A stretch of 51,915 nt of DNA, taken from Kofleriaceae bacterium. Its GTDB lineage: Bacteria; Myxococcota_A; Polyangia; Haliangiales; Haliangiaceae. Shown piece by piece: positions 8,561 through 16,861 of this stretch. The stretch's first letter is position 1. Each line of letters opens with the position of its first letter. The stretch lies in the NCBI GenBank assembly GCA_024762925.1, contig JANTGM010000033.1:1-51915 (forward strand). The letters are read 5' to 3'. The notes below the pieces were generated by a model. That model had not been told where the DNA came from. It saw only the letters and a program-made list of their open reading frames with translations, and ran no database searches. Both the position numbers and the translations under genes were made by a program.

Positions 8561-9449
8561 GTGGGGCTGCGCGACCTGCTGGAGGCGCGGTTGGGCGGGG
8601 GCTTGAAGACTTGGGCGGTGAGGGTCGGCTGGTGGGCGGCTTTGGTGCGGCAGAGCCTGGCTTGGGCGCTGTTGTACGGATGGTCGGACGGGTCGGACGA
8701 TGAATGACCGGAGGCTTCGGACGACCGATAGGGCCGCTCGTGGGCCCCTTGGGGCTGCGCTCGACGTGAGGACCCGTTGGCGGCTTCGGTGGCGATCTTC
8801 TGGGTGGGGGAGCAACGAGGTCCACAACCGGAGCCGAACTCCGGGGATCGCGAAATGGCGGTCGTGGAGCAACTCCTCGGTCCGCAGGGACCACTTCGTT
8901 GCGACGACTTCCAACCCGCGAAGGAACAACCTCATTGCGCCTGGGCCCGCGGTGATCTCGGGGAGGAACGCTTCGGTGGTCACGAATGGTCTCGGGAGGC
9001 AGATTGTGATCGTTCCAGCCATGTGGTCTGCGCGTTCCATACTCGCCATGCACAACAACAACCTGCATGCTGCGGCCGTAGTTGACATCAGGGGGCCAAG
9101 GCATTGCAACGGGCAGCGGCACGCTCGCCTCGGGGGTGTAGACGCAGTAGTCATCTCGACCGCCATCCTCTGGGCCCACGTAGCTGATGCTGCCTCCCGG
9201 TGGCATCCACTGCTGGCTGAGCCAGACCCAGTCTTCGTTGTTCCAGTACCAGCAGCCTTCGAGCCACTGCCAGCCTGGACCTGGGGCAGTCGCGAGCATG
9301 TTGATGCGCTGACCTGGGGCGCCCTGCCAAGACTGCTGCTGCGCTGGAGCTGCGTGTTGGACCCCTGGCGTTCGGTCACAGGGCGCTTGCCTGTAGCAGG
9401 AGGCGAGGGGAAGCAGAGACGCGAGGAGCAGGGCTTGGTTGAATTTCAT
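8364..9449 (-). CDS. proline-rich lipoprotein with WxxGxW-type repeat
   Basis: A 361-residue lipoprotein: signal MKFNQALLLASLLPLASC with lipobox LASC. After a Gln-rich linker comes a tryptophan-rich block, GWQWLEGCWYWNN followed by WVWLSQQWMPPGG, resembling the WxxGxW/YXWV repeats of some exported proteins. The C-terminal half is low complexity: proline- and arginine-rich, ending in about ten SAPPxR units. The start at 9447-9449 is chosen because it begins the signal peptide; the frame opens 75 bases earlier. The basic, proline-rich tail could span the periplasm or bind an acidic polymer such as cell-wall polysaccharide (inference). The gene is read away from the operon starting at 9565. Confidence 0.75.
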   Translation of the reverse strand: MKFNQALLLASLLPLASCYRQAPCDRTPGVQHAAPAQQQSWQGAPGQRINMLATAPGPGWQWLEGCWYWNNEDWVWLSQQWMPPGGSISYVGPEDGGRDDYCVYTPEASVPLPVAMPWPPDVNYGRSMQVVVVHGEYGTRRPHGWNDHNLPPETIRDHRSVPPRDHRGPRRNEVVPSRVGSRRNEVVPADRGVAPRPPFRDPRSSAPVVDLVAPPPRRSPPKPPTGPHVERSPKGPTSGPIGRPKPPVIHRPTRPTIRTTAPKPGSAAPKPPTSRPSPPKSSSPRPTAPPAGRAAPPRSGPPVRSAPPRRTAPPSRSAPPTRSAPPTRSAPPSRSRSAPPARSAPPARSAPPARGGSRRPR

Positions 9450-9564
9450 GTCCACCCGATCGATAGTGCCTGGTGTGAACGATTGGGTGTCCCGAAAGAT
9501 CGTCGTCTGTGCCCGAAAGATCACCGGGCTGGTTCCGCCAACTCAGGAAAGGCAGGGGTGAGCC

Positions 9565-10926
9565 ATGCCAAAGAAGACATCCCCCAGCCAACTCATGGAG
9601 CTCTTTCTCGCGATTGCGGACGAGCTTGGCTTCCAATCAGACCATGACATTGCGGCACTTGCGGACGTTGGGCCAGAGAGCGTGGGGAATTGGCGCACTG
9701 GTGCCGTAAAAGAGTTCAAGAAACAGAAATTTCAGGCGGCTTTGGCCACCTTGCGGGTCCAGCTGCAAGCCTTGAGTGCCCAAGCGGGGCTGGGGCTCGA
9801 CCATGACCTGGGGCTTAGCCCGCTTGAGATCGAGCACGGATCAAGCCCATCCGATCTGCACCGGCAGTTTCGCGATCAGGTGGGTTACGACTATCTGGGG
9901 CACCGGTTCTTGTATTTCGAGCCACAGGGAGCGCTGGCTTGGGAGCGGCTCATCAAGGTGGGGTACGAGCAGGACTCTTGGCTCAGCGGCGTGGAGGAGT
10001 GTTGCGAGCGATTTCTCAGCACGGTTCGCGAATCTGGCGGTGGCGCGAAAGGCCCCTTGGCAAAGCTCTTGGGGCTCGGGCGCCGTGAGAGGGCTAGAGG
10101 GCTGGAGGTGATAAGTCTTGGCCCCGGTGAGGGCGGCAAGGAGGCGCGGATTCTCCAACACATCATGCGTGCACTCGATGGCAATCGAAGCCGAGCCCGG
10201 TACCTTAGCTACGTTCCTGTGGACGTCTCTATCGCACTCTTGCTCAAGGCAGCAGGAACCGCCCGTGACCTCTTTGCCAATAAGAGCGGTGGGCTCTCGC
10301 GGGCCCGGCTCTCTGTCTTGCCTGTGTGTGCCGATTTTGAGGAAGGGAGCCTGGCATTCGCTTCGCGTCTCCGAGGAGAATCTTCCAAGCCAGGGGATGA
10401 ACGTCGATTGGTATTGTTCTTGGGAAATGTTCTGGGGAACGTGAGAGACGAAGAGATGTTCGTAAAACAGAAGCTCGGCAAGCTTGTGAGGCCGGGTGAC
10501 GCTCTTTGGGTGGAAGTTGGTTTGCGCTCTCCTCGTCCCGAAGACGATCCACTGTTTGAGTTGACCATGCCCGATCGCGAGGAGACTGCTGGACAAGCCA
10601 ATCGACGATTGCTTCTCGAAGGGCCGTATCGTCGGTACCTCGTGGCGTCTGGGCGCGCTGCGGGTGACCTTGACTTACGCATCCGGGTCCGTAAGCAGGA
10701 CGGCAGCTCGCGCGTACCCGGTTCCTACAATTTCTGTCACGACTTGCTCATCCGCGACGAAGGTCGTTCGGTGACCATGCTCTACAGTCGCCGGTATGAC
10801 TTGGCACAGCTCGGTGCATGGTTCGAAGCCATGGGCTACGCCGTCGAGGGAATTCATCGATCGAAGGATTCGCAGGGGCGCAGTCGCGTTGGGCACCTCT
10901 TCCTGCGTCGCGTTGGTACTCCGTGA
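9565..10926 (+). CDS. HTH / EgtD-like SAM-dependent methyltransferase
   Basis: A 453-residue two-part protein. Residues 1-70 contain a helix-turn-helix-like segment (SDHDIAALADVGPESVGNWR, about 26-44). From about residue 100 on it resembles the Methyltransf_33 (EgtD-like, histidine N-methyltransferase) fold: motif I SLGPGEGGKEARIL (184-197), then YVPVDVSIALL (216-226) and LVLFLGNVLGN (282-292), matching the family's D-x-S and GS/N-x-GN blocks. The true EgtD makes hercynine for ergothioneine; no egtB is nearby, so the substrate is unknown. A good site AGGGG precedes the ATG by a few bases. Its TGA overlaps the GTG of the histidine kinase, coupling both. A regulatory role in signalling is inferred from the fusion and the operon. 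Confidence 0.8.
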   Translation: MPKKTSPSQLMELFLAIADELGFQSDHDIAALADVGPESVGNWRTGAVKEFKKQKFQAALATLRVQLQALSAQAGLGLDHDLGLSPLEIEHGSSPSDLHRQFRDQVGYDYLGHRFLYFEPQGALAWERLIKVGYEQDSWLSGVEECCERFLSTVRESGGGAKGPLAKLLGLGRRERARGLEVISLGPGEGGKEARILQHIMRALDGNRSRARYLSYVPVDVSIALLLKAAGTARDLFANKSGGLSRARLSVLPVCADFEEGSLAFASRLRGESSKPGDERRLVLFLGNVLGNVRDEEMFVKQKLGKLVRPGDALWVEVGLRSPRPEDDPLFELTMPDREETAGQANRRLLLEGPYRRYLVASGRAAGDLDLRIRVRKQDGSSRVPGSYNFCHDLLIRDEGRSVTMLYSRRYDLAQLGAWFEAMGYAVEGIHRSKDSQGRSRVGHLFLRRVGTP

Positions 10927-12419
10927 GTGTAGATGTTCCAAGCGCAAAGACCACCCAGCGCAGTCCCCGCAAGACGCTGCTGCTCAAGCTCCTGGTCGCG
11001 CTGGTGCTTCCGACGGTCGGTGTGTTCTCGCTGTTTGCGGTCTTTGCCTACGAGCTGCAGCGCCAAGATTTGGAAGCCGAGCTCGGAAGGCGACTTGAGT
11101 CCGTCGCGAGCGCAGCGGCAACCCAATTGCGTGGCAAGTATCTCGAAGAGCTGACTGCCGGTGATGAAGCCGACAACCTTTACTATGAGGGCGGCATGCG
11201 TCGACTTGAGCAGATGCGCTCAGCGACTGGGGTCGAGCGCCTCTATGTCTTTGATCGCAAGTTTCAAACCCGACTCGACACCGGTGGCGCTCCCATCGGC
11301 GCTACGCAATTTCAGGCCGAGATTGATCGAGGCGAGGTTGCAAGCGTTTTCAAGGATGCAAACTCCGCGACATCTCTGCTCTTTGAGGGAGCCAACGGAC
11401 GGGCCTACAAGGCTGGCTACGCGCCCGTCTTCATGAGTGCCGACGATCCACGTGTTGCCTTGGCGATTGGTGCCGACGCTCCCGCTGAGTTCTTTGAACG
11501 ACTGGGGGAGTTGAGAAAAACTCTCATTCTCTATGGGGCGCTGCTCGTGTTTGTGGTTGCGTGTGTGGCCATTGTGGTCGGCGTTCGAATCACTCGGCCG
11601 GTGCGTCTGTTGGCCGAAGAGGCTGAGAGAATCGGCAGCGGAGATCTGGAGCACCGGATCCCTGTGACCTCTCGCGATGAAATCGGATTCCTGGCGGCGA
11701 CGATGGAGACCATGCGTTCCGATTTGCAGACGCGCGACGAACGAATGCAGCTCATGCTTGCCGGAATTGCTCACGAAGTCCGCAACCCACTGGCCGGCAT
11801 GGAACTCTTTAGTGGCATTCTTCGCGAGGATCTCGAAGGCGACGATGAGAAACTCTCGCACATAAAACGCATCGACAAAGAAATCTCGTACCTCAAGGTC
11901 GTCGTGGAAGACTTCCTCGAATACGCACGGCGCCCGGAGTTGCAGATGCAGGATGTCGACATGGCAGCCTTGGTCCGAGAAGTGGCCGAACTCGAAGCTG
12001 GGCTGCTCAGTTCTGCCGGGCTTGAGTTGGAGCTCTCGCTCGAGTCCGTTCACTGCCGAGGAGACTCGTCGCAGTTGCGGCGAGCTATTCTCAACCTCCT
12101 CCAGAACGCCATACAGGCCGGGGAGGGCAGCGAGAAGCCGGTTTGCATCACGATCACGCGTCGTGGCGAGGACGCAGCCATTGCAATCTCGAACCATGGC
12201 GCGCCAATACCAGAGGATGCCCGTGAGCACCTCTTCGAGCCGTTCTTCACGACCAAGCAAAAGGGCACCGGCTTGGGATTGGCGTTTGTGAGCGAGATTG
12301 CCAGAGACCATGGCGGTACCATCGAGTGCACCTCCGATTCGGAGGCGGGCACCTGCTTCACAATGACCCTGCCGATTGCCCCAAAGGCGAACCTCCACCC
12401 AGCTAAGAGTTCCTCATGA
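10923..12419 (+). CDS. membrane sensor histidine kinase (NtrB/AtoS-like)
   Basis: A 498-residue kinase. It has a transmembrane segment at about 20-43, an extracytoplasmic sensor of about 155 residues, a second membrane segment at about 200-222, a HAMP linker ([24 protein letters not shown]), then the H-box [14 protein letters not shown] with phospho-accepting His284. The C-terminal ATPase has N-box [10 protein letters not shown], an F-box region and GTGLGLAFV. The GTG start at 10923 is chosen because it forms a GTGA overlap with the stop of the methyltransferase gene; an upstream frame exists but lies within that gene. Its own TGA overlaps the ATG of the NtrC-type regulator. It is expected to phosphorylate that regulator. 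Confidence 0.93.
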   Translation: MSVDVPSAKTTQRSPRKTLLLKLLVALVLPTVGVFSLFAVFAYELQRQDLEAELGRRLESVASAAATQLRGKYLEELTAGDEADNLYYEGGMRRLEQMRSATGVERLYVFDRKFQTRLDTGGAPIGATQFQAEIDRGEVASVFKDANSATSLLFEGANGRAYKAGYAPVFMSADDPRVALAIGADAPAEFFERLGELRKTLILYGALLVFVVACVAIVVGVRITRPVRLLAEEAERIGSGDLEHRIPVTSRDEIGFLAATMETMRSDLQTRDERMQLMLAGIAHEVRNPLAGMELFSGILREDLEGDDEKLSHIKRIDKEISYLKVVVEDFLEYARRPELQMQDVDMAALVREVAELEAGLLSSAGLELELSLESVHCRGDSSQLRRAILNLLQNAIQAGEGSEKPVCITITRRGEDAAIAISNHGAPIPEDAREHLFEPFFTTKQKGTGLGLAFVSEIARDHGGTIECTSDSEAGTCFTMTLPIAPKANLHPAKSSS

Positions 12420-13792
12420 GTTCAAGCATTCTTATTATCGACGACAACGAGACCATCCGCGAAGGATTGGCACACACGGTAAAGCGCATGGGCCACGTGC
12501 CACTCAAAGCATCAAGTGGCGCCGGAGGTATCGAGCTTTTTCAGCAGAACCCTGGCATTGCGTTTGTAATTTCCGATCTAAAGATGGATGGCATGGACGG
12601 TGTTGCGGTTCTGCAAAAAATCAAAGAGCTTGATCCTGAGGTCCCAATGATGATCATCACGGGCTTTGGCACCGTGGAAACAGCGGTGGAAGCGATGAAG
12701 CTCGGGGCCTTTGACTTCTTAACCAAGCCCTTCGCGCCAGAGCTTGTGCGACTAAAAGTGGAGCGCGCCCTGGAACTGCGAGCTGCCCACAACGAGAAAC
12801 ATCGACTGGCTGCCCACAACGAGTATCTGCAGGATGAAGAGAAGGGCCAATTTGCCGATCTTGTCGGTGGGTCCGACATCATGAAGAAGGTCTTTAAGAC
12901 CATAGAGAAGGTCGCAAAGACCGATTCCTCCGTGTTTATCTGGGGCGAGAGCGGCACCGGAAAAGAGCTTGTGGCGCGTGCGATTCACAACCACAGCAAG
13001 CGCAAGGACGGACCGTTTATCAAAGTGAATTGCGGAGCACTCACGGAGACGCTTCTCGAGAGCGAGCTCTTTGGCCACGAAAAGGGGGCTTTCACAGGAG
13101 CCATAAAGACCAAGATGGGCCGCTTCGAACTCGCCGATGGAGGAACGCTATTCCTCGACGAAATCGGCGACATCCCCATGAGCATGCAGGTCAAACTTCT
13201 ACGCGCGCTGCAGGAACAAGAGTTTGAGCGTGTTGGTGGCGAGCACGCGATCAACGTGGACGTGCGCATCGTATCTGCAACAAATAAGGACCTCGACAAA
13301 GAAGTTGCGGAAGGGCGCTTTCGAGAAGACCTCTACTACCGCCTACACATCATTCCCATGACGCTTCCGGCATTGCGTGAACGCCGCGATGATATTGGGC
13401 TGCTGGTCTCTCACTTCATTGCGAAACTTGCGCCTAAGACAAATCCCGAGGTGCATGCGATCGCCGACGATGCCCTTGGGCGGTTCATGGCATATGCCTG
13501 GCCCGGGAATGTGCGCGAGCTTGAGAACATGGTCGAGCAGAGTCTGGTCTTTGCTGAAGGCTCCGAGATCGGTGTTGATGCGCTGCCTGCACAGCTACAA
13601 GGTCGCGGGGACGAGGACCGCTTGGAGGTGCCGAAAGAGATGAGCTTGCCCGACATTCTCGAGGACCTCGAGCGGCAGCTCATCCTGAAGGCCTACGAAA
13701 AGGCGAAGGGGGTCAAGACTGAGACAGCGAGGCTCTTGGGCATCAAGACCTCGGCCCTCTACTACAAGCTTGAGAAATACGAAATCGCCTAG
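12416..13792 (+). CDS. NtrC-family sigma-54 dependent response regulator
   Basis: A 458-residue enhancer-binding protein with all three parts. Receiver domain: acidic pair DD near residues 9-10, phosphorylation Asp54 in VISDLKMDG, Lys104 in LTKPF. AAA+ domain: Walker A GESGTGKE (177-184), the sigma-54 contact loop GAFTGA (224-229), Walker [12 protein letters not shown] and the R-finger region [10 protein letters not shown]-terminal Fis-type [23 protein letters not shown]. Each key residue is present, so it should be an active activator. Its ATG overlaps the kinase stop (ATGA). A palindrome and a -24/-12 promoter lie immediately downstream, in front of the next operon, which is a likely target. 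Confidence 0.96.
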   Translation: MSSSILIIDDNETIREGLAHTVKRMGHVPLKASSGAGGIELFQQNPGIAFVISDLKMDGMDGVAVLQKIKELDPEVPMMIITGFGTVETAVEAMKLGAFDFLTKPFAPELVRLKVERALELRAAHNEKHRLAAHNEYLQDEEKGQFADLVGGSDIMKKVFKTIEKVAKTDSSVFIWGESGTGKELVARAIHNHSKRKDGPFIKVNCGALTETLLESELFGHEKGAFTGAIKTKMGRFELADGGTLFLDEIGDIPMSMQVKLLRALQEQEFERVGGEHAINVDVRIVSATNKDLDKEVAEGRFREDLYYRLHIIPMTLPALRERRDDIGLLVSHFIAKLAPKTNPEVHAIADDALGRFMAYAWPGNVRELENMVEQSLVFAEGSEIGVDALPAQLQGRGDEDRLEVPKEMSLPDILEDLERQLILKAYEKAKGVKTETARLLGIKTSALYYKLEKYEIA

Positions 13793-13807
13793 GATTGGGG
13801 CTTTGGC

Positions 13808-13821
13808 CTCAGAATTCTGAG
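13808..13821. promoter_or_regulatory. palindrome, possible enhancer site for the NtrC-type regulator
   Basis: CTCAGAATTCTGAG is a perfect 14-base palindrome. A further half-site CTCTGAG lies at 13833-13839. The centre is about 85 bases upstream of the expected start of the sigma-54 promoter at 13874, a normal distance for an enhancer-binding protein. No T-run follows, so a terminator is unlikely. The binding protein is inferred from the neighbouring gene. Confidence 0.5.
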
Positions 13822-13873
13822 TCACCTTGATACTCTGAGTGTGGGCGCTCACAGGATTTCAGTGCCTTGGCTC

Positions 13874-13889
13874 TGGCATGACACCTGCT
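13874..13889 (+). promoter_or_regulatory. sigma-54 (-24/-12) promoter
   Basis: TGGCATGACACCTGCT fits the consensus TGGCAYR-N4-TTGCW with one mismatch: GG (13875-13876) and GC (13887-13888) are separated by exactly ten bases. Transcription would start near 13900, leaving a leader of about 80 bases to the ATG at 13980. It lies between an NtrC-type activator gene and the envelope operon. Confidence 0.62.
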
Positions 13890-13979
13890 CTGAACTAGCT
13901 CCAGAAGGCGTTGCATTCCACCGATAGAATTAGCGTCTACCTACCCAAATCACGCTACTGCCAAACCTAGTACCAACAA

Positions 13980-15023
13980 ATGCCCGCCATCTTCCTCCAC
14001 TGCTTCGCCGCGTTTCAGCTCATGGCTGCGCCCGGAGCTGCAACCGACTCTGCTCAGAAGGCGGTTCGAGTGGCACAGGCTAGCCCGGTTGCGAGTGGCT
14101 TGACTGCAGCGGGACGACACAGCAACGGAGCCGCGGCCCGCCTCGCAAGCGCACGAAAGCGCGAAGCGGCCTTGGTTCGGCAGATGGCGGAGCTACGAGA
14201 GACCTACAACAAGCAACTTGGCGCCGTCGACAAGCTCAAGAAGTCGCGGGCAAGTTGGCGTCGTGATCGCAAGCTTCGTAAGCAAAAGGCACGATCACAG
14301 AAAACGGCTCTCGCGCTCAAGTCGGCAGATGCGCAGCTGCGAGCACAGCGGGTCTTGGTCAAGCGCGAACGAAAGGCCACAGTGCGGGCCATCGAAAAGG
14401 AGCTTGCTCTCTCACCCAGTGTTGTTCGCACTCGCTTCCTCGCTGGTGTTCTCAAGAACGCCCGTCGAGGCCTGGCGGCAAAGCCTAAGAAGATTTCTAT
14501 GCCGGACTTGGAGTTTGATGCATTCTCCGACCCGGAGGAGCTCTTGGAGCAGATTGCTCTCATCGAACGGGCCGAGGCGAAACTTGCTCGCGAAGAGGCC
14601 TCGCTTCAGCGTCGCGAGAGCCACTATGCACACATGGATGCACTGCGAAGTAAGCGAGACCGCGCCGAAGAATTGGTTGCCTTCGAAAATGACAATGTGC
14701 GGCGTTCAACTGGGCGCACGCAAAACGGCAGTTCTCGACAGGCGGACGATGGAGCAGACGTAAGCGGTGGGGCCCTCAGTGAAGCTGGCGCCCCCGAAGC
14801 GGGAAACGAATCTGGGGCAAGCTTCGAAACGAGTTCGGTCGTGCTTTCGGATGTTGTTGACTCTGGTACGCAAGATGCTCTCAGGCGCGCACACCGCTCA
14901 AGCAGCCCTCGCACCAAGGCAGACGCTGCCAGACGCGCCCACAAGCAGGTTCAAGAGCGACTCAAGCGACTACGGGCCAGCAAGGCTCGCATCAAAGCGC
15001 ATTTGCGCCGACACTCGAAGTAG
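13980..15023 (+). CDS. secreted coiled-coil protein of unknown function
   Basis: A 347-residue protein with a probable Sec signal (MPAIFLHCFAAFQLMAAPGAA). The mature part is very basic and helical: two long heptad-rich stretches, about residues 55-150 (Arg, Lys, Leu, Ala) and 185-230, then an acidic Ser/Gly-rich linker (about 240-285) and a final Arg/Lys-rich helix ending RHSK. This suits a periplasmic coiled coil that may bind acidic polymers or bridge envelope layers. No family recognised. It is the first gene behind the sigma-54 promoter, with only two bases to the next gene. The ribosome-binding site is weak. Confidence 0.75.
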   Translation: MPAIFLHCFAAFQLMAAPGAATDSAQKAVRVAQASPVASGLTAAGRHSNGAAARLASARKREAALVRQMAELRETYNKQLGAVDKLKKSRASWRRDRKLRKQKARSQKTALALKSADAQLRAQRVLVKRERKATVRAIEKELALSPSVVRTRFLAGVLKNARRGLAAKPKKISMPDLEFDAFSDPEELLEQIALIERAEAKLAREEASLQRRESHYAHMDALRSKRDRAEELVAFENDNVRRSTGRTQNGSSRQADDGADVSGGALSEAGAPEAGNESGASFETSSVVLSDVVDSGTQDALRRAHRSSSPRTKADAARRAHKQVQERLKRLRASKARIKAHLRRHSK

Positions 15024-15025
15024 CG

Positions 15026-16246
15026 ATGGTTCCGCATTTGATGAGCAGAAGTGTTCTCCCCCCCCTGGCGGCCCTGGCCGTCTTGGCATTGGGCACGGGC
15101 TCTGCGACTGCTGATCGTGAGACTCGGGTCTGGAAGCTGAGTCTCGAAAGCGGCGCCGAATACGATAGCAATCTGCATCGGGTTGAAGTCTTGGATGGCC
15201 AAGTAGCTGGAGTTGACGCTGGTCCGCTCATGCGAGCAGCTGCCCGCTACAAGCTCAGCGATCGCCCCGATAAACGCAGCCAGCTGCGCCTCGACCTGCG
15301 CGGTGGCGGAAAACTCTTTGCTGTTCCCGAGGGCCAAAGCGAAAACCTTGGTGTCATCTTTGCCGATCTGAACTACCAACGGAGACTTGGGGAGTCTCAG
15401 GCGGTCTTGGGCGTGCGCGGTAACTACTTCGATGCGATTGACATTCGCCCGTTCGGAGACGGTGTGCGCCCGACCAGCGGGCGGAGCTTTCGAACAAGGG
15501 AGATAAGAACATTTCTTACACTCCCGCGCGATAGAGCACATCGCCTCAGCATCCAGGCCGGTGTTCGGGATTTTGTCTACAAACCCGATGCGGACTACAG
15601 TTGGCGGGGCCCATTGGTTGGTTTGCGGTACGCCTCAACCCTATGGCTCGGCAATCCCGACACGGAGGAAGACGCGGCGTCGATCGACATACGTGCTTCC
15701 TACCAAGTTGGATTGCGGAGCTACGATGGCGCTGCTTTTCGAAACGCCTGTGCGCCAGGAGAGATGCCCGCACCGGATTGCTTTGTGCCAACCGAAGAGA
15801 GCCGCTCCGACTTGAACCACCTCGTCATCGTGGAAGGGCTCTTCACGGGCAAGCGGATCTACTCACTTCTCTATGGAGCCGAGGTTGTCGACTCAAATAG
15901 CTATGGCCAAGCCTCTGTGCGGCAGCGCGTGGTGGCCGGGTTCACCAGTGTGCTTGTTGCCGATATTTTTCTCACGGCTCGGGCGATTGTCCGTCTCAAC
16001 ACATTTCTCGATCCGCTCTTGCTCGCTCGTGATCTGCAAAACCAGAACTTCGTCTCCATCGAGGATGAGAATCGCAACTCGCTGAGCTTGCACTTGGCCC
16101 GCGACTTGACTCGCCATTGGGGCGCAGAGGCACGATTTGCGGTGTACAGCAACGAATTCGCGACGCAGGAACTCCGCTTCCGACGCCAGACGGCCTATAT
16201 TGGTTTACTGTATCGATTTGAGGGAGATTCGAGCCGCAGGCTGTGA
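15026..16246 (+). CDS. outer-membrane beta-barrel-like protein
   Basis: A 406-residue protein with signal peptide (about 1-29: hydrophobic VLPPLAALAVLALGTGSATA). The mature sequence shows repeated amphipathic strands such as WKLSLESGAEYDSNLHR and LSLHLARDLTRHWGAEARFAV, with turns rich in Asp, Asn and Gly, and ends AYIGLLYRFEGDSSRRL. This resembles barrel proteins that carry a 'gaeYdsN' start seen in surface-lipoprotein assembly modifier or exopolysaccharide-export barrels; the homology is not proven. It sits two bases behind the coiled-coil gene and 12 bases ahead of a Cys-rich lipoprotein, so all three form one operon. Confidence 0.75.
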   Translation: MVPHLMSRSVLPPLAALAVLALGTGSATADRETRVWKLSLESGAEYDSNLHRVEVLDGQVAGVDAGPLMRAAARYKLSDRPDKRSQLRLDLRGGGKLFAVPEGQSENLGVIFADLNYQRRLGESQAVLGVRGNYFDAIDIRPFGDGVRPTSGRSFRTREIRTFLTLPRDRAHRLSIQAGVRDFVYKPDADYSWRGPLVGLRYASTLWLGNPDTEEDAASIDIRASYQVGLRSYDGAAFRNACAPGEMPAPDCFVPTEESRSDLNHLVIVEGLFTGKRIYSLLYGAEVVDSNSYGQASVRQRVVAGFTSVLVADIFLTARAIVRLNTFLDPLLLARDLQNQNFVSIEDENRNSLSLHLARDLTRHWGAEARFAVYSNEFATQELRFRRQTAYIGLLYRFEGDSSRRL

Positions 16247-16258
16247 TACCCAGCAGCC

Positions 16259-16594
16259 ATGCGTTGCCTTTGGTGGTTGTTGATGAGTTTCTGTCTCTTG
16301 TCGGCTTCTGCCTGCAACAAACCTGAGATCGAAGACTGCCGACGAGCGTGCTGGAACTACAACAAAGTGATGTTTTGGGACAAGGTTGAGCAGGACGTAA
16401 AGGGCCTCCCCCCCGCCGAAGCTGCCGCCCTCCGTGCCGAGCGCGAGGTCGAGTTTAAGAAGATTGCTGAACGGCCAGAAGATCAGGGCCTGCTCAACTG
16501 CATCACCAACTGCCAGAACGATGCAAACAAGGACCAAGTGAAGTGCATGCAGGAGAAGAAGACCGCAGCATCCATTGAGTCCTGCATGAAGTAG
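16259..16594 (+). CDS. small Cys-rich lipoprotein
   Basis: A 111-residue lipoprotein: signal MRCLWWLLMSFCLLSASAC with lipidated Cys19. The mature 92 residues contain six more Cys, including two Cx3C pairs (CRRAC at 27-31 and CITNC) separated by a charged helix, then two Cys near the end. The twin Cx3C spacing suggests a helical hairpin held by disulfides, like coiled-coil-helix proteins; that is inference from spacing alone. It is the last gene of the operon that starts at 13980. Function unknown. Confidence 0.75.
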   Translation: MRCLWWLLMSFCLLSASACNKPEIEDCRRACWNYNKVMFWDKVEQDVKGLPPAEAAALRAEREVEFKKIAERPEDQGLLNCITNCQNDANKDQVKCMQEKKTAASIESCMK

Positions 16595-16861
16595 CTGGCC
16601 TTCCAGGTGGCGCCGGCACACCCCTCGCGTCTGCTGCTACCGCTCGTGGCCCTGGGGCTGAGCAGATCCAAGCTGAGCGAGATGTGTTGCGAATGAGTGG
16701 ACTCTACCGCCGGGGCCGTACGAGCTAGCGCACATGGAAAGCCTCTGAAGCTCGTCCTGATTCTCTCGTTGTTCAGGCACCCGAGGTTGGCGCCACGATC
16801 TGGCAATGAATTTTCGGCAGTGAGGAGCGTTCCTGGCACCATTTGTGCTCTAGTTTCGGGC

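Noticed and set aside
8700-9647. Long plus-strand open frame opposite the proline-rich gene
   Set aside because: Antisense of a proline/arginine-rich gene gives long open frames; no motif, and the minus-strand product has a clear lipoprotein signal.
11220-12398. Long minus-strand open frame of 392 codons opposite the histidine kinase
   Set aside because: The plus strand codes a complete kinase with all motifs; the antisense frame is a shadow.
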